NCBI RefSeq assembly: GCF_900313065.1
Contig: NZ_OMPU01000014.1
Span: forward strand, 186,001-250,000
DNA length: 64,000 nt
Source: Kiloniella sp. EL199
Lineage (GTDB): Bacteria; Pseudomonadota; Alphaproteobacteria; Kiloniellales; Kiloniellaceae
Direction: 5' to 3'
In this document: positions 16,822 through 25,371 of the stretch, in pieces
Layout of the letters: every line of letters begins with the position of its first letter
Position numbering within the stretch: position 1 is the first letter of the stretch
Notes under the pieces: model-generated
Databases searched by the model: none
The model's input: only the letters and a program-made list of their open reading frames with translations
What the model was told of the DNA's origin: nothing
Position numbers and translations under genes: made by a program

Positions 16822-18207
16822 CTAGGCTATTAATTGGGGCAAGTTGTTCTGTTGCAGAGCACAAGATTGTCTGATGTTTAATTCATCATAATTAAAACTC
16901 CCGATAAGTTGATGAAACAATTGATGCCAATTGATCTCAGCTTTCAAATGCATAAAAACAGATCCCAAGCCAACAGCAGCCCGGTCCATTAAAACAAACT
17001 CTCTCGGCGGTTTCACCCCACCCAGTCGGCGCAATTCCTGATGAACTTTATTAGCGACTTCAGCTCCATAAGCCCCACCTTTATAATCATCAACAATCGT
17101 TCTTTTTCTGTCCTGAAGCAGCGGACCGTATAGAAAATGTGCCCAGATATTCAAGGTATCGAGCATCTCCCGGCTTTGAATTTTAAATCCCCAGCTTTCA
17201 TACGCTTGAACAGCCAGATTTTCGTCATCCCGCTCTAGTCCGAAATAGAGATCAATGACCCCTTTAACAAAAGATACATCAAAAACACGGATACAGCCAA
17301 AATCCAACAGATTGACATCACCATTCTCGCGTATGGAATAGTTACCTAAATGAGGATCACCGTGAATAACACCGTATTGATAGAACGGAACATACCAGGC
17401 ACGAAACATGTTCATTGCCACCTGATTACGCATTTCCAGATTGTTTTCATAGAATTTGACGTGGTCCAGCAGCGGGACACCATCAAGCCAACTCATCGTA
17501 ATTAAACGATTTGTCGTTAACTCGGGAACAGCTTTCGGCACACATACATGTTTTTCATCAGCAAGCATCAACCCGTAAAGCCCCATGTTTTGTGCTTCGC
17601 GCTGATAGTCCAGCTCTTCACGCAAACGATCTGTTAATTCCTGTAAGATATTCGAAGGATCAATTGCCTTGTCATAACGCCGATAGATACCGAATAATAA
17701 AGCGAGCTGTTTCAAATCAGCCTCAACGGCCGAAATCATGTCCGGATACTGCAATTTACAGGCAAGTTCTTGCCCATCGGCACCAATCGCACGGTGAACC
17801 TGCTCAAGCGATGCAGCCGCGGTTGCCTCTTGATCAAAAGATTGAAACTTCTTTTGCCACCCCGCCCCAAGCTCGGTCTTCATGCGACGCTTCACAAACA
17901 ACCACCCCATGGACGGTGCATTTGACTGGAGCTGACGGAGTTCTTCTGCATACTCTTTGGGAAGCGCATCCGGGATGGTTGCCAGAATTTGTGCGGCCTT
18001 CATCAAGGGGCCCTTCAGCCCTCCCAAAGCCTTCTTCAATTCAGCGGAATGTTTCGCAGAATTAAGGCCTGTCCCCAGAACACGGTTTCCAACAACCTGC
18101 GCAGCCAACCCTCCAACAGAACTTCCAACCTTTACATAGCGCTTTAAACGTCCAGACAGACGTGATCCTGAATCACTTATATCCTGAATATCTTCGTCAT
18201 CCTGCAT
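16822..18207 (-). CDS. ABC1/UbiB-family kinase-like protein
   Basis: A 461-residue ABC1 (UbiB/ADCK) atypical kinase-like protein, a family linked to ubiquinone synthesis. Motifs include the family KxGQ region as GPLMKAAQILATIPDALP near residue 65, the Ala-rich nucleotide loop EATAAASLEQVHRA, the lysine strand ELACKLQYPD, the catalytic loop VIHGDPHLGNY, and the metal-binding LLDFGCIRVFD. No C-terminal membrane helices are visible, unlike E. coli UbiB, so it is nearer to ADCK3/4-like soluble members. Here the KxGQ glycine is replaced by alanine (KAAQ). UbiX and COQ9 elsewhere in the window act in the same pathway. Confidence 0.88.
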   Translation of the reverse strand: MQDDEDIQDISDSGSRLSGRLKRYVKVGSSVGGLAAQVVGNRVLGTGLNSAKHSAELKKALGGLKGPLMKAAQILATIPDALPKEYAEELRQLQSNAPSMGWLFVKRRMKTELGAGWQKKFQSFDQEATAAASLEQVHRAIGADGQELACKLQYPDMISAVEADLKQLALLFGIYRRYDKAIDPSNILQELTDRLREELDYQREAQNMGLYGLMLADEKHVCVPKAVPELTTNRLITMSWLDGVPLLDHVKFYENNLEMRNQVAMNMFRAWYVPFYQYGVIHGDPHLGNYSIRENGDVNLLDFGCIRVFDVSFVKGVIDLYFGLERDDENLAVQAYESWGFKIQSREMLDTLNIWAHFLYGPLLQDRKRTIVDDYKGGAYGAEVANKVHQELRRLGGVKPPREFVLMDRAAVGLGSVFMHLKAEINWHQLFHQLIGSFNYDELNIRQSCALQQNNLPQLIA

Positions 18208-18483
18208 GCTGCTGGTCTTTCATAAAGCCTCTCAAGCTTGCTTAACCCTAAAACACCTGATTTTTATATGGTGTCAGAATATCCAAAGTGCCAACTCAAT
18301 CTTACACCATCAAAAAAAACCAGCAACATTTGAGAAATTATCCCAAAATATATTTCAATTACATTTATATTTGAGAAAAAATAGTGTCTTTACTCATATA
18401 CCTTCCTCCGTAAAGATATCAGTAGGATCAAGGTCTATGCTATCCTGTGATTATTAAGAACAATGATTTTTCGGAACAAGATA

Positions 18484-19560
18484 ATGAATAAAAGACTTTG
18501 GGTTCAGCAAGCTCTCAACAAAATCGAAGCGGACTACAACCGTTCTTCTGACACACATCTCATTAAGCTGAATTTGCCAAGTTGTCTTGACGTGGATTTA
18601 TATTTTAAAGATGAAAGTACTCACCCAACAGGCAGCCTGAAACATCGTCTGGCAAGATCTCTCTTCCTCTATGGCCTCTGTAACGGATGGATTGGCCCGG
18701 ATACAACGATTATTGAAGCTTCATCAGGTAGCACGGCAATATCCGAAGCATACTTTTCCAGATTGCTAAATCTTAGATTTATAGCCGTTGTGCCCAAAAC
18801 CACAGCCCGCAGAAAACTTGCGCAAATCGAATTTTATGGCGGTGAATGTCATCTGGTTGATGCCAAAGATATCTATACTGAATCTGAACGACTGGCACGC
18901 GAGCTAAACGGACATTATATGGATCAGTTCACCTACGCAGAGCGTGCAACCGATTGGCGAGGCAACAACAACATCGCCCAATCCCTGTTTTCACAAATGT
19001 CACTGGAACCTCACCCCTGCCCGGAATGGATTGTTGCCAGCGCAGGTACCGGTGGTACATCGGCGACATTGGGTCGTTTTATACGGTATGACCAATCCTG
19101 TACCCACGAGACAAAATTATGTGTGGTTGATCCGGAAAATTCAGTCTTTTATGACTTTTACAAAACAGGCGATAAAAACCTGACCAGTCCGGGATCACGG
19201 ATTGAAGGTATTGGGCGACCAAGGGTTGAGCTTTCTTTTGTACCCAGTCTGGTTGATCGTATGATCCGAATTCCGGATGCAGCCTCTATTGCTGCAATCA
19301 ACGTTTTAGAGAAATTACTTGGACGGAAATGTGGCGCATCAACAGGGACAAACCTTTATGGTGCTTTCCTCCTTATGTCCGAAATGAAAGCCCGCAAAGA
19401 AAAGGGCAGTATCGTTACGCTAATCTGCGATTCTGGTGATCGTTATCTCGATACTTATTACAATCAGGAATGGCTTAATCGCCATAATATCGATACTGCA
19501 CCTTACATCAAAAAACTTGAATCATTTCTTGAAATGGGCTCACTTTCTCTAACAAACTAG
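18484..19560 (+). CDS. PLP-dependent cysteine synthase-like enzyme (Cds1-type L-cysteine desulfhydrase candidate)
   Basis: A fold-type II PLP enzyme of 358 residues. The PLP lysine is in the motif [11 protein letters not shown], the substrate loop is [11 protein letters not shown], and the phosphate cup is [14 protein letters not shown]. The N-terminus ([20 protein letters not shown]) resembles the Cds1 cysteine desulfhydrase group, which degrades cysteine to sulfide, pyruvate and ammonia, more than CysK/CysM. The exact reaction cannot be decided from sequence. I used the ATG at 18484 (GGAACA upstream); another lies seven codons earlier. Its stop overlaps that of the convergent ompW in a CTAG. 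Confidence 0.82.
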   Translation: MNKRLWVQQALNKIEADYNRSSDTHLIKLNLPSCLDVDLYFKDESTHPTGSLKHRLARSLFLYGLCNGWIGPDTTIIEASSGSTAISEAYFSRLLNLRFIAVVPKTTARRKLAQIEFYGGECHLVDAKDIYTESERLARELNGHYMDQFTYAERATDWRGNNNIAQSLFSQMSLEPHPCPEWIVASAGTGGTSATLGRFIRYDQSCTHETKLCVVDPENSVFYDFYKTGDKNLTSPGSRIEGIGRPRVELSFVPSLVDRMIRIPDAASIAAINVLEKLLGRKCGASTGTNLYGAFLLMSEMKARKEKGSIVTLICDSGDRYLDTYYNQEWLNRHNIDTAPYIKKLESFLEMGSLSLTN

Positions 19561-20189
19561 AACCTGTACCCAAGACCCACACCCACAATCCAGGGGTCAA
19601 CATCAACGTCGCCCTTGATTGCCCCTCCATTAATTGTCGCATCCGTATTCAACCAAAGACGCTTTACATCCAGATTGAGTGACCATGCATCATTAAGCTC
19701 ATAATCAACACCGATCTGGGCTGCCGCACCAAAGTTGTTGTCATAATCGACATCAAGTCCGTTTGCGCCATCGGCATTGTAGAAAACTGTGTAGTTAACC
19801 CCTGCACCGACATATGGCTTGAATTTACCGAAATTGGTAAAGTGATATTGAAGAGTTAAGGTCGGGGGCAACAGCATTACATCACCGAGATCAGCAGTTC
19901 CGCCACCATTAATGTTTTCAACTTTCGCATTATGTTGCGTCGTTGCCAGAATCAATTCAGCAGCGATATTTTTGGTAAAGAAGTAACTGATGTCCAATTC
20001 TGGTACATAGGAGTTACTTAGATCAGGCTTACCACCAATTGTCGTATTCCCGCCATCATCAGGGATAACACCAATACCACGCAATCGAATAAGGATGTCG
20101 CCTGCTTCACTGGCATAAGTAGGAACATAAGAAAGGATTGCCCCTGCACTAACGGCCAATATTGCAAGAGATTTTAAAATTTTACACAT
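19557..20189 (-). CDS. ompW: OmpW family outer-membrane protein
   Basis: A 210-residue outer-membrane beta-barrel precursor. A signal peptide ([20 protein letters not shown]) ends at TYAS. OmpW features are [12 protein letters not shown] near the mature start, [41 protein letters not shown], and a C-terminal aromatic residue (GLGYRF) as required for barrel assembly. The start at 20189 has GGAG nine bases upstream and gives a clean signal peptide. An FNR-type box and a -10 element lie about 80-120 bases upstream. Confidence 0.93.
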   Translation of the reverse strand: MCKILKSLAILAVSAGAILSYVPTYASEAGDILIRLRGIGVIPDDGGNTTIGGKPDLSNSYVPELDISYFFTKNIAAELILATTQHNAKVENINGGGTADLGDVMLLPPTLTLQYHFTNFGKFKPYVGAGVNYTVFYNADGANGLDVDYDNNFGAAAQIGVDYELNDAWSLNLDVKRLWLNTDATINGGAIKGDVDVDPWIVGVGLGYRF

Positions 20190-20268
20190 GGCAAATGACT
20201 CCATTTCCACAACACCAATGAACAAAATATCTCATTGTGGATTCAAACACTTAACTTGATGGAGAACT

Positions 20269-20308
20269 ATTATCCCTGCTTCAATGCCAGAACATTGAGA
20301 CAGATCAA
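20269..20308 (-). promoter_or_regulatory. FNR/FixK-type box and -10 element of ompW
   Basis: TTGAGACAGATCAA at 20295-20308 differs from the FNR consensus (TTGAT-N4-ATCAA) at one base. On the minus strand GATAAT (20274-20269) follows at a centre-to-centre distance of about 30 bases, close to that of class II FNR-activated promoters. The predicted transcript would start near 20262, about 70 bases before the ompW start codon. Confidence 0.6.
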
Positions 20309-20325
20309 AAGATAATATTATGATT

Positions 20326-20356
20326 AAAAAAAAGACCCTCCTAAAAAGGAAGGTCT
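20326..20356 (-). terminator. Intrinsic terminator of pepF
   Basis: Read on the minus strand, AGACCTTCC and GGAGGGTCT pair around a TTTTTA loop, with one internal mismatch, and run into seven or more T residues. It is 25 bases after the pepF stop and also bounds the ompW promoter region. Confidence 0.75.
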
Positions 20357-20381
20357 AGAGATTAATCAAATCGTGAAACTA

Positions 20382-22184
20382 TTATTCCATTTCTTCCAGC
20401 TCATCAATAAAGCCAGATACAACTTTAAGCCCCTGTTTCCAGAAGTCAGGATCACTTGCATCCAAACCAAAGGGAGCAAGCAGTTCTTTATGGCGTTTAG
20501 AACCGCCAGCAGAAAGCATATCCAGATATTTTTCAGCAAACCCGTCTTCGCTTTGCTGGTAAACTGCATAGAGTGAATTAACCAGGCAATCACCAAATGC
20601 ATAGGCATAGACGTAAAACGGCGCATGGATAAAGTGCGGCACATAAGACCAATAGGCTGCGTATTCATCTTCGAAACGAATGGCAGGCCCCAAGCTGGCT
20701 TTTTGGGTTTCCATCCAGATTTCCCCGAGTTGTTCGGGCAATAATTCACCCTTGCGACGCTCATCATGAACCCGTGTTTCGAACTGATGCATAGCCACCT
20801 GCCGCACAACAGTGTTCAACATATCCTCAACCTTCGAAGCCAGCATGATCCTGCGAGCCTTGGCATCTTCTTTCTTTTTCAAGACAGACTGGAAGGTCAG
20901 CATTTCACCAAAGACAGAAGCCGTCTCGGCAAGAGTTAATGGTGTAGCGGCCATAAGCGGTCCTTGAACACCAGCCAACACTTGATGCACACCATGTCCC
21001 AGTTCATGGGCCAAGGTCATAACATCTCTTGTTCGACCCTGATAATTGACCAGCAAATAAGGGTGAGCACAGGGGACAGTTGGATGCGCAAAAGCACCTG
21101 GCGCTTTACCTGGACGAACAGGCGCATCAATCCAGGGGTTATCAAAAAACTTCTGTCCAACTTCCGCAAGTTTTGGAGAAAAACCTGCGTAAGCGGTCAA
21201 GACGGTCTCTGTCGCATCGGCCCAGCTGATCACATCATCGTCGTCATCCGGCAGTGGCGCATTTCGATCCCAGTATGGAAGTTGCTCAACTCCAAACCAC
21301 TTTGCCTTCAGCTTGTAATAACGATGCGCCAGATCCTGATAAGAATCAGCAACAGAACTCACCAACGCATCGACAACTTCATCTTCCACAACATTAGCAA
21401 GGTTTCGGGAAGAAACAGGGCGAGAGAAACCGCGCCATTGGTCTTCAATTTCTTTATCTTTGGCCAGCGTGTTAGTAATATGGGCAAAAAGGCGCTGATT
21501 TTCACCCAACACCTTCCCCAGTGACTGAGCTGCTTCCTTACGTGCTTTTGGGTCGCGATCACTGAGTTTATTCAGAATCTGCGCAGAACTGTATTCTTCT
21601 CCCATATATGGGAAGCGAAGGCTCGCCATTGTTTCATCGAACAGTCGGACCCATGCGGAACGACCCGACACGCACTTCTCATGCAGGATTTTCTCCACAT
21701 CATCAGAAAGCTGATAGTCCTTTTGTGCTCGTAGATCTCTCAACCATGGTGCATATTTGGCAAGAGAGCTACCCGTAATCTTCGATTGCAGATCACCATC
21801 GCCCAGCTGATTAAGTTCCAAAGTAAAGAACAGAACATGAGACGAGATACCCGTGCTGCGTTCTTGCATGGATTGGAAAAACTTTCCAACTTCCGGATCG
21901 CTCATATTTCCCGCGTAAACCAGATAGGCATAGCTCATCACTTTGCCCATAATCTCTTGTGCGTTTTCAAAAGATTCAATCGCGGCGCAAAGGGCATCCC
22001 CGTCAAGATCAGCTAATTTACCTGCATATTTATCTTTAAAAGCAATAGCTGATTCCTCGATCGCAACCAGATCATTTTCCAACTCGGCAGAATCTGGTGC
22101 GGGATAAAGATCCGTCAAATCCCAAGCGGGTAAAGTACCAAGCTTTTCATCAATAACTTCTTTGGGGTGAGCAGCTTCGGTCAT
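20382..22184 (-). CDS. pepF: Oligoendopeptidase F family zinc metallopeptidase (M3B)
   Basis: A 600-residue cytosolic peptidase of family M3, cleaving short peptides. The zinc motif is TLAHELGHGVHQVLA, followed by the downstream glutamate in PLTLAETASVFGEML. The N-terminal LGTLPAWDLTDLYPAPDSAE is typical of the PepF/M3 group of Alphaproteobacteria. The ATG at 22184 has GAGGA six bases upstream; the frame opens five codons earlier. It is monocistronic, with its own terminator. Confidence 0.94.
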   Translation of the reverse strand: MTEAAHPKEVIDEKLGTLPAWDLTDLYPAPDSAELENDLVAIEESAIAFKDKYAGKLADLDGDALCAAIESFENAQEIMGKVMSYAYLVYAGNMSDPEVGKFFQSMQERSTGISSHVLFFTLELNQLGDGDLQSKITGSSLAKYAPWLRDLRAQKDYQLSDDVEKILHEKCVSGRSAWVRLFDETMASLRFPYMGEEYSSAQILNKLSDRDPKARKEAAQSLGKVLGENQRLFAHITNTLAKDKEIEDQWRGFSRPVSSRNLANVVEDEVVDALVSSVADSYQDLAHRYYKLKAKWFGVEQLPYWDRNAPLPDDDDDVISWADATETVLTAYAGFSPKLAEVGQKFFDNPWIDAPVRPGKAPGAFAHPTVPCAHPYLLVNYQGRTRDVMTLAHELGHGVHQVLAGVQGPLMAATPLTLAETASVFGEMLTFQSVLKKKEDAKARRIMLASKVEDMLNTVVRQVAMHQFETRVHDERRKGELLPEQLGEIWMETQKASLGPAIRFEDEYAAYWSYVPHFIHAPFYVYAYAFGDCLVNSLYAVYQQSEDGFAEKYLDMLSAGGSKRHKELLAPFGLDASDPDFWKQGLKVVSGFIDELEEME

Positions 22185-22338
22185 AAAAATTCCTCTCATT
22201 CCGCAAACGCGGTCTTCAAATACGAACGTTGTCTCTATAAGTTAGGATCTAGAAATTGAAAACAAGGCGTGAATCGCCAAATATTACAAGACATAATGAT
22301 AAGAAATCACAAGAACAGGTAAAGGCCTAACAAGGAAC

Positions 22339-24177
22339 ATGGAACAAACTATTTCTCCCCCGCATTACAAAAACCTTGTCAGTCTCTTCTACGCGCATGC
22401 AAAAGAGAAAAAAGAACAGCCTTTTCTTTGGTTTAAAGAAAACAAACAATACTGGCCCATAAGCTGGGAAGAAACATCCCGACGCATCACTGCAATGGCA
22501 CGTAGTCTGAAAAAGCTGGGACTTGAAAAAGGCGACCGGGTTGTCCTTGTCGCAGAAAACAGACCCGAATGGTTTATTGCCGATCTTGCCATTATGACTG
22601 CAGGGGGAATATCCGTTCCCGCCTATACAACGAACACTCATGCCAACCACAAGCATGTTCTTGATCATTCCGGTGCCAAAGGAATTATTGTTTCCACGAC
22701 AGCACTTTGTAAAAAATCGCTCCCCGCGGCACAGAAAGCATCCACCTGTCAGTGGGCCATTACGATGGAAACCGTCGACAAAGATGACATGGATATCTTT
22801 GATTTTGATGAGAATGATACGGAAATAGCAATACATGAGTGGGAACATCTGATCGCTGAGGGGGATAGCCTCTCCTATGATATCGAAGCCGAGGCTGAAG
22901 AACTCACCAGAGAAGACATTGCCTGCCTCATCTATACCTCGGGAACAGGCGGTCTGCCCAAAGGGGTAATGCTCAGTCACGGTGCCATTCTCTGTAACTG
23001 TGAAGGTGCCTGGGATGTTCTCTATCATCTTGGCTTGGGGGATGAAGTATTCCTTTCTTTCCTTCCCCTCTCTCATGCTTACGAACATACAGCGGGGCAA
23101 TGCTTCCCTCTGTTGCTGGGTGCGCAAATCTATTACGGCGAAGGCGCAGAACATCTTTTGCGCAACATGGCTGAAGCGCGTCCGACGATAATGACTGCCG
23201 TTCCCAGACTATTTGAATCCATGCATAGTCGTATTACACGCGGTCTGGAAAAAGAAAAACCGCTCAAACGCAACCTGTTCTACAAAGCCGAAGCCCTCGG
23301 GCGAAAGAAGTATCACCAATCGGACAATCTGGGGCTGATCGAAAAACTCCAGGATCGGCTTTTGGAAAAATTGGTTCGCAACAAGCTTCGCCAGCGTTTC
23401 GGCGGGCGGTTAAAAGCCATGGTTTCCGGTGGAGCAGCCCTTAATGAAGATATCGGGCTTTTCTTTCACGCGCTTGGGCTGACAATTTTGCAAGGCTATG
23501 GGCAGACTGAGGCTGCCCCTGTTATCGCTGTTAACCGACACGACAAGATAGACATGTCCACTGTCGGCCCTCAGCTTAGAGGCGTCGAAATCAAAATTGC
23601 TGATGACGGCGAAATTCTCGCTTCAGGTGAACTTTTAATGTCAGGATACTGGAATAACCAAAAATACACTGATGAAACAATCAAAGACGGATGGCTTCAT
23701 ACCGGGGATATTGGCGAAATCGATGATCGTGGTCGCCTAAAAATCACAGATAGAAAAAAGGATATCATCGTCCTGTCCGGAGGTGACAATGTTTCCCCCG
23801 CCCGGGTTGAAGGTGAACTATCTCTACATCCCTCAATTCATCAAGCCATGGTTTACGGAAACAAAAGACCTCACCTAACCGCAGTTATCGTCCCGGATGA
23901 TGAATTTCTTGATCGTTGGGGTGAAGCCAACGGGATCGCAGCAGTTCTCGCCTCTGTACACGACAATGCCTCTTTAAAAATCTCCATTGCGAAGGCTGTT
24001 GATCAAATTAACCAACAACTCTCTCCCCTAGAGAAAGTACGTAAATTTGTGATCGCCAAGGAACAGTTCACCATCGATAACGAGATGATGACTCCAACAC
24101 TGAAAGTAAGACGTCACAAGGTGTTAGAGGTATATGGGGAAGAAGTTGAAGCACTCTATCCGAAAATATCCAAATAG
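22339..24177 (+). CDS. Long-chain fatty-acid--CoA ligase (AMP-binding)
   Basis: A 612-residue AMP-forming acyl-CoA synthetase of the long-chain (FadD15/ACSL-like) type. The phosphate loop IYTSGTGGLPKGVMLSH lies near residue 197, the conserved FLPLSHAYEHTAGQ follows, then QGYGQTEAAPVI and the hinge DGWLHTGDIGEIDDRGRLKI with ITDRKKDIIVLSGGDNVSP. It would activate long-chain fatty acids for beta-oxidation or lipid synthesis. The 3' end runs against, and slightly over, the ruins of a BCCT transporter gene on the other strand. Confidence 0.92.
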   Translation: MEQTISPPHYKNLVSLFYAHAKEKKEQPFLWFKENKQYWPISWEETSRRITAMARSLKKLGLEKGDRVVLVAENRPEWFIADLAIMTAGGISVPAYTTNTHANHKHVLDHSGAKGIIVSTTALCKKSLPAAQKASTCQWAITMETVDKDDMDIFDFDENDTEIAIHEWEHLIAEGDSLSYDIEAEAEELTREDIACLIYTSGTGGLPKGVMLSHGAILCNCEGAWDVLYHLGLGDEVFLSFLPLSHAYEHTAGQCFPLLLGAQIYYGEGAEHLLRNMAEARPTIMTAVPRLFESMHSRITRGLEKEKPLKRNLFYKAEALGRKKYHQSDNLGLIEKLQDRLLEKLVRNKLRQRFGGRLKAMVSGGAALNEDIGLFFHALGLTILQGYGQTEAAPVIAVNRHDKIDMSTVGPQLRGVEIKIADDGEILASGELLMSGYWNNQKYTDETIKDGWLHTGDIGEIDDRGRLKITDRKKDIIVLSGGDNVSPARVEGELSLHPSIHQAMVYGNKRPHLTAVIVPDDEFLDRWGEANGIAAVLASVHDNASLKISIAKAVDQINQQLSPLEKVRKFVIAKEQFTIDNEMMTPTLKVRRHKVLEVYGEEVEALYPKISK

Positions 24178-24179
24178 AG

Positions 24180-24941
24180 TTCCCCCCCAAATAAAGATGC
24201 CCAATGAAAAACGCCAAAATGGCAATAGACAGCCACAGATTGACCTCTGACAGGATTTTGACTCCACGACCAACGCCCGAGACCACAGATACAGTGGCCA
24301 AACCAGAAATAATCGCAATCAGAACCATCATTGCTGCCAACGCAGGTTCGGTTCTAGTAACACCATCCGTTACAGTTTCCGTCACCCAGAATCCCCAGCC
24401 TGTAATTTCAAAGAGTCCAGTCGCCATCTGTTGCACACCAAGCCCAAGAGACGTCGCAACACCAAAGACCGTACCATTCACAGCCAACAGATCAGCAAGA
24501 TGCCCAAGCGGGCCATAAATTCGATCACCGATCAGCGGGTAAAGTGATGACCGAATGGTCAACGGCAGGTCTTTACGATAGGCAAAATACGCCAGCGCAA
24601 GAGCCACAATCACATATATTGCCCAGGGATGGAATCCCCAGTGGAACAGAGTAATGCGCATGGCAACTTGTGCCGCTTCTGCTGTTTGCGACACATCTTC
24701 TGTTATGAAGGGGTTAGACTGGAAATGGTAAATTGGTTCGGCAATTGACCAGAAGACCAGACCAATCCCCATGCCAGCGCCGAACAGCATTGCAAACCAG
24801 GAAATTATTAATTCCTGTAAAAAAATCCCCTACGCCTTCGGTGGCAATAAACGCCATAATTACCAAGGCAAAGACAAGAAACTTCGACCATATTGCCATG
24901 GTCGGATTCAAGCCTTTCAGAAAGCCTGATTTTGCCCTCAT
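24180..24941 (-). pseudogene. Decayed BCCT-family (betaine/choline/carnitine) transporter
   Basis: The start (ATG at 24941 with GGGAGGA upstream) encodes the first membrane helix (FLVFALVIMAFIATEGVG). After DFFTGINN the frame shifts, and the next recognisable BCCT segment, WFAMLFGAGMGIGLVFW, continues in another frame. In intact family members about 50 residues, including the second helix, lie between these points, so an internal deletion caused the shift. The second frame keeps GFHPWAIYVIVALALAYFAY and helices up to LSEVNLWLSIAILAFF, then homology stops near 24190 and the frame runs into the 3' end of the acyl-CoA ligase gene. Intact BCCT carriers have over 500 residues; about half is missing. 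Not functional. Confidence 0.85.
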
Positions 24942-25227
24942 ACTTAATCCTCCCTGAATGAGCCCGAATTGGGCCGAGGACATAATGAGAAGACCTAAAT
25001 CCTTTTCATGGCTAGAAGCGACCTCTTAATAGAGGTTTCGAGGATAAAAAGACCGGCAGTTCCTTCTGAACACGAACATTTCATTACATTGCAGCATTTA
25101 ATTGCAACGAAAAATATCAATAAAAACAAAATGAAACACACATCAGAGTTTTGCTGAGGTCTCAACGACTAATTTTATCTAAAATGTAATTTCAGCTTCT
25201 CTTTTTCCATCATTTCCTTTCATCCTG
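24942..25227. other. AT-rich gene-free stretch between the BCCT remnant and the control region
   Basis: No plausible reading frame or RNA structure is visible in these roughly 285 bases. They presumably held the promoter of the now broken transporter gene. Confidence 0.4.
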
Positions 25228-25330
25228 CTTGACTGTAGTCAAGAATATCATTAAAAATAAGTGATCGCTCACTTATTTTTACAAATCAAGAAAATCATAA
25301 AGTTCGTTTATATTGCCGAAACAATTCGGC
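25228..25330 (+). promoter_or_regulatory. Palindrome-rich control region of the MFS/acyltransferase/ACS gene
   Basis: Three palindromes lie in 103 bases: CTTGACT-gt-AGTCAAG at 25228-25243, which fits the FixK/FNR pattern TTGA-N6-TCAA; AAAAATAAGTGA-tcgc-TCACTTATTTTT at 25253-25280, with perfect twelve-base arms, like TetR-family operators; and GCCGAA-acaa-TTCGGC at 25315-25330. TATATT at 25309-25314 could be the -10 element. The coding start is 42 bases further on. The middle element could also work as a terminator, but no intact gene ends before it. Confidence 0.55.
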
Positions 25331-25371
25331 ACTATACAGCAAAAGACGATTAGAGATGCGGAGTATCAAGG

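Noticed and set aside
17511-18065. A 184-codon open frame on the plus strand
   Set aside because: Antisense to the ABC1 gene, with a low-complexity, His/Ser/Arg/Pro-rich product typical of shadow frames.
20964-21524. A 186-codon open frame on the plus strand
   Set aside because: Antisense to pepF; no recognisable domain.
22327-23154. A 275-codon open frame on the minus strand
   Set aside because: It lies entirely antisense to the well-supported acyl-CoA ligase gene, is Cys/Phe-rich and has no family features.
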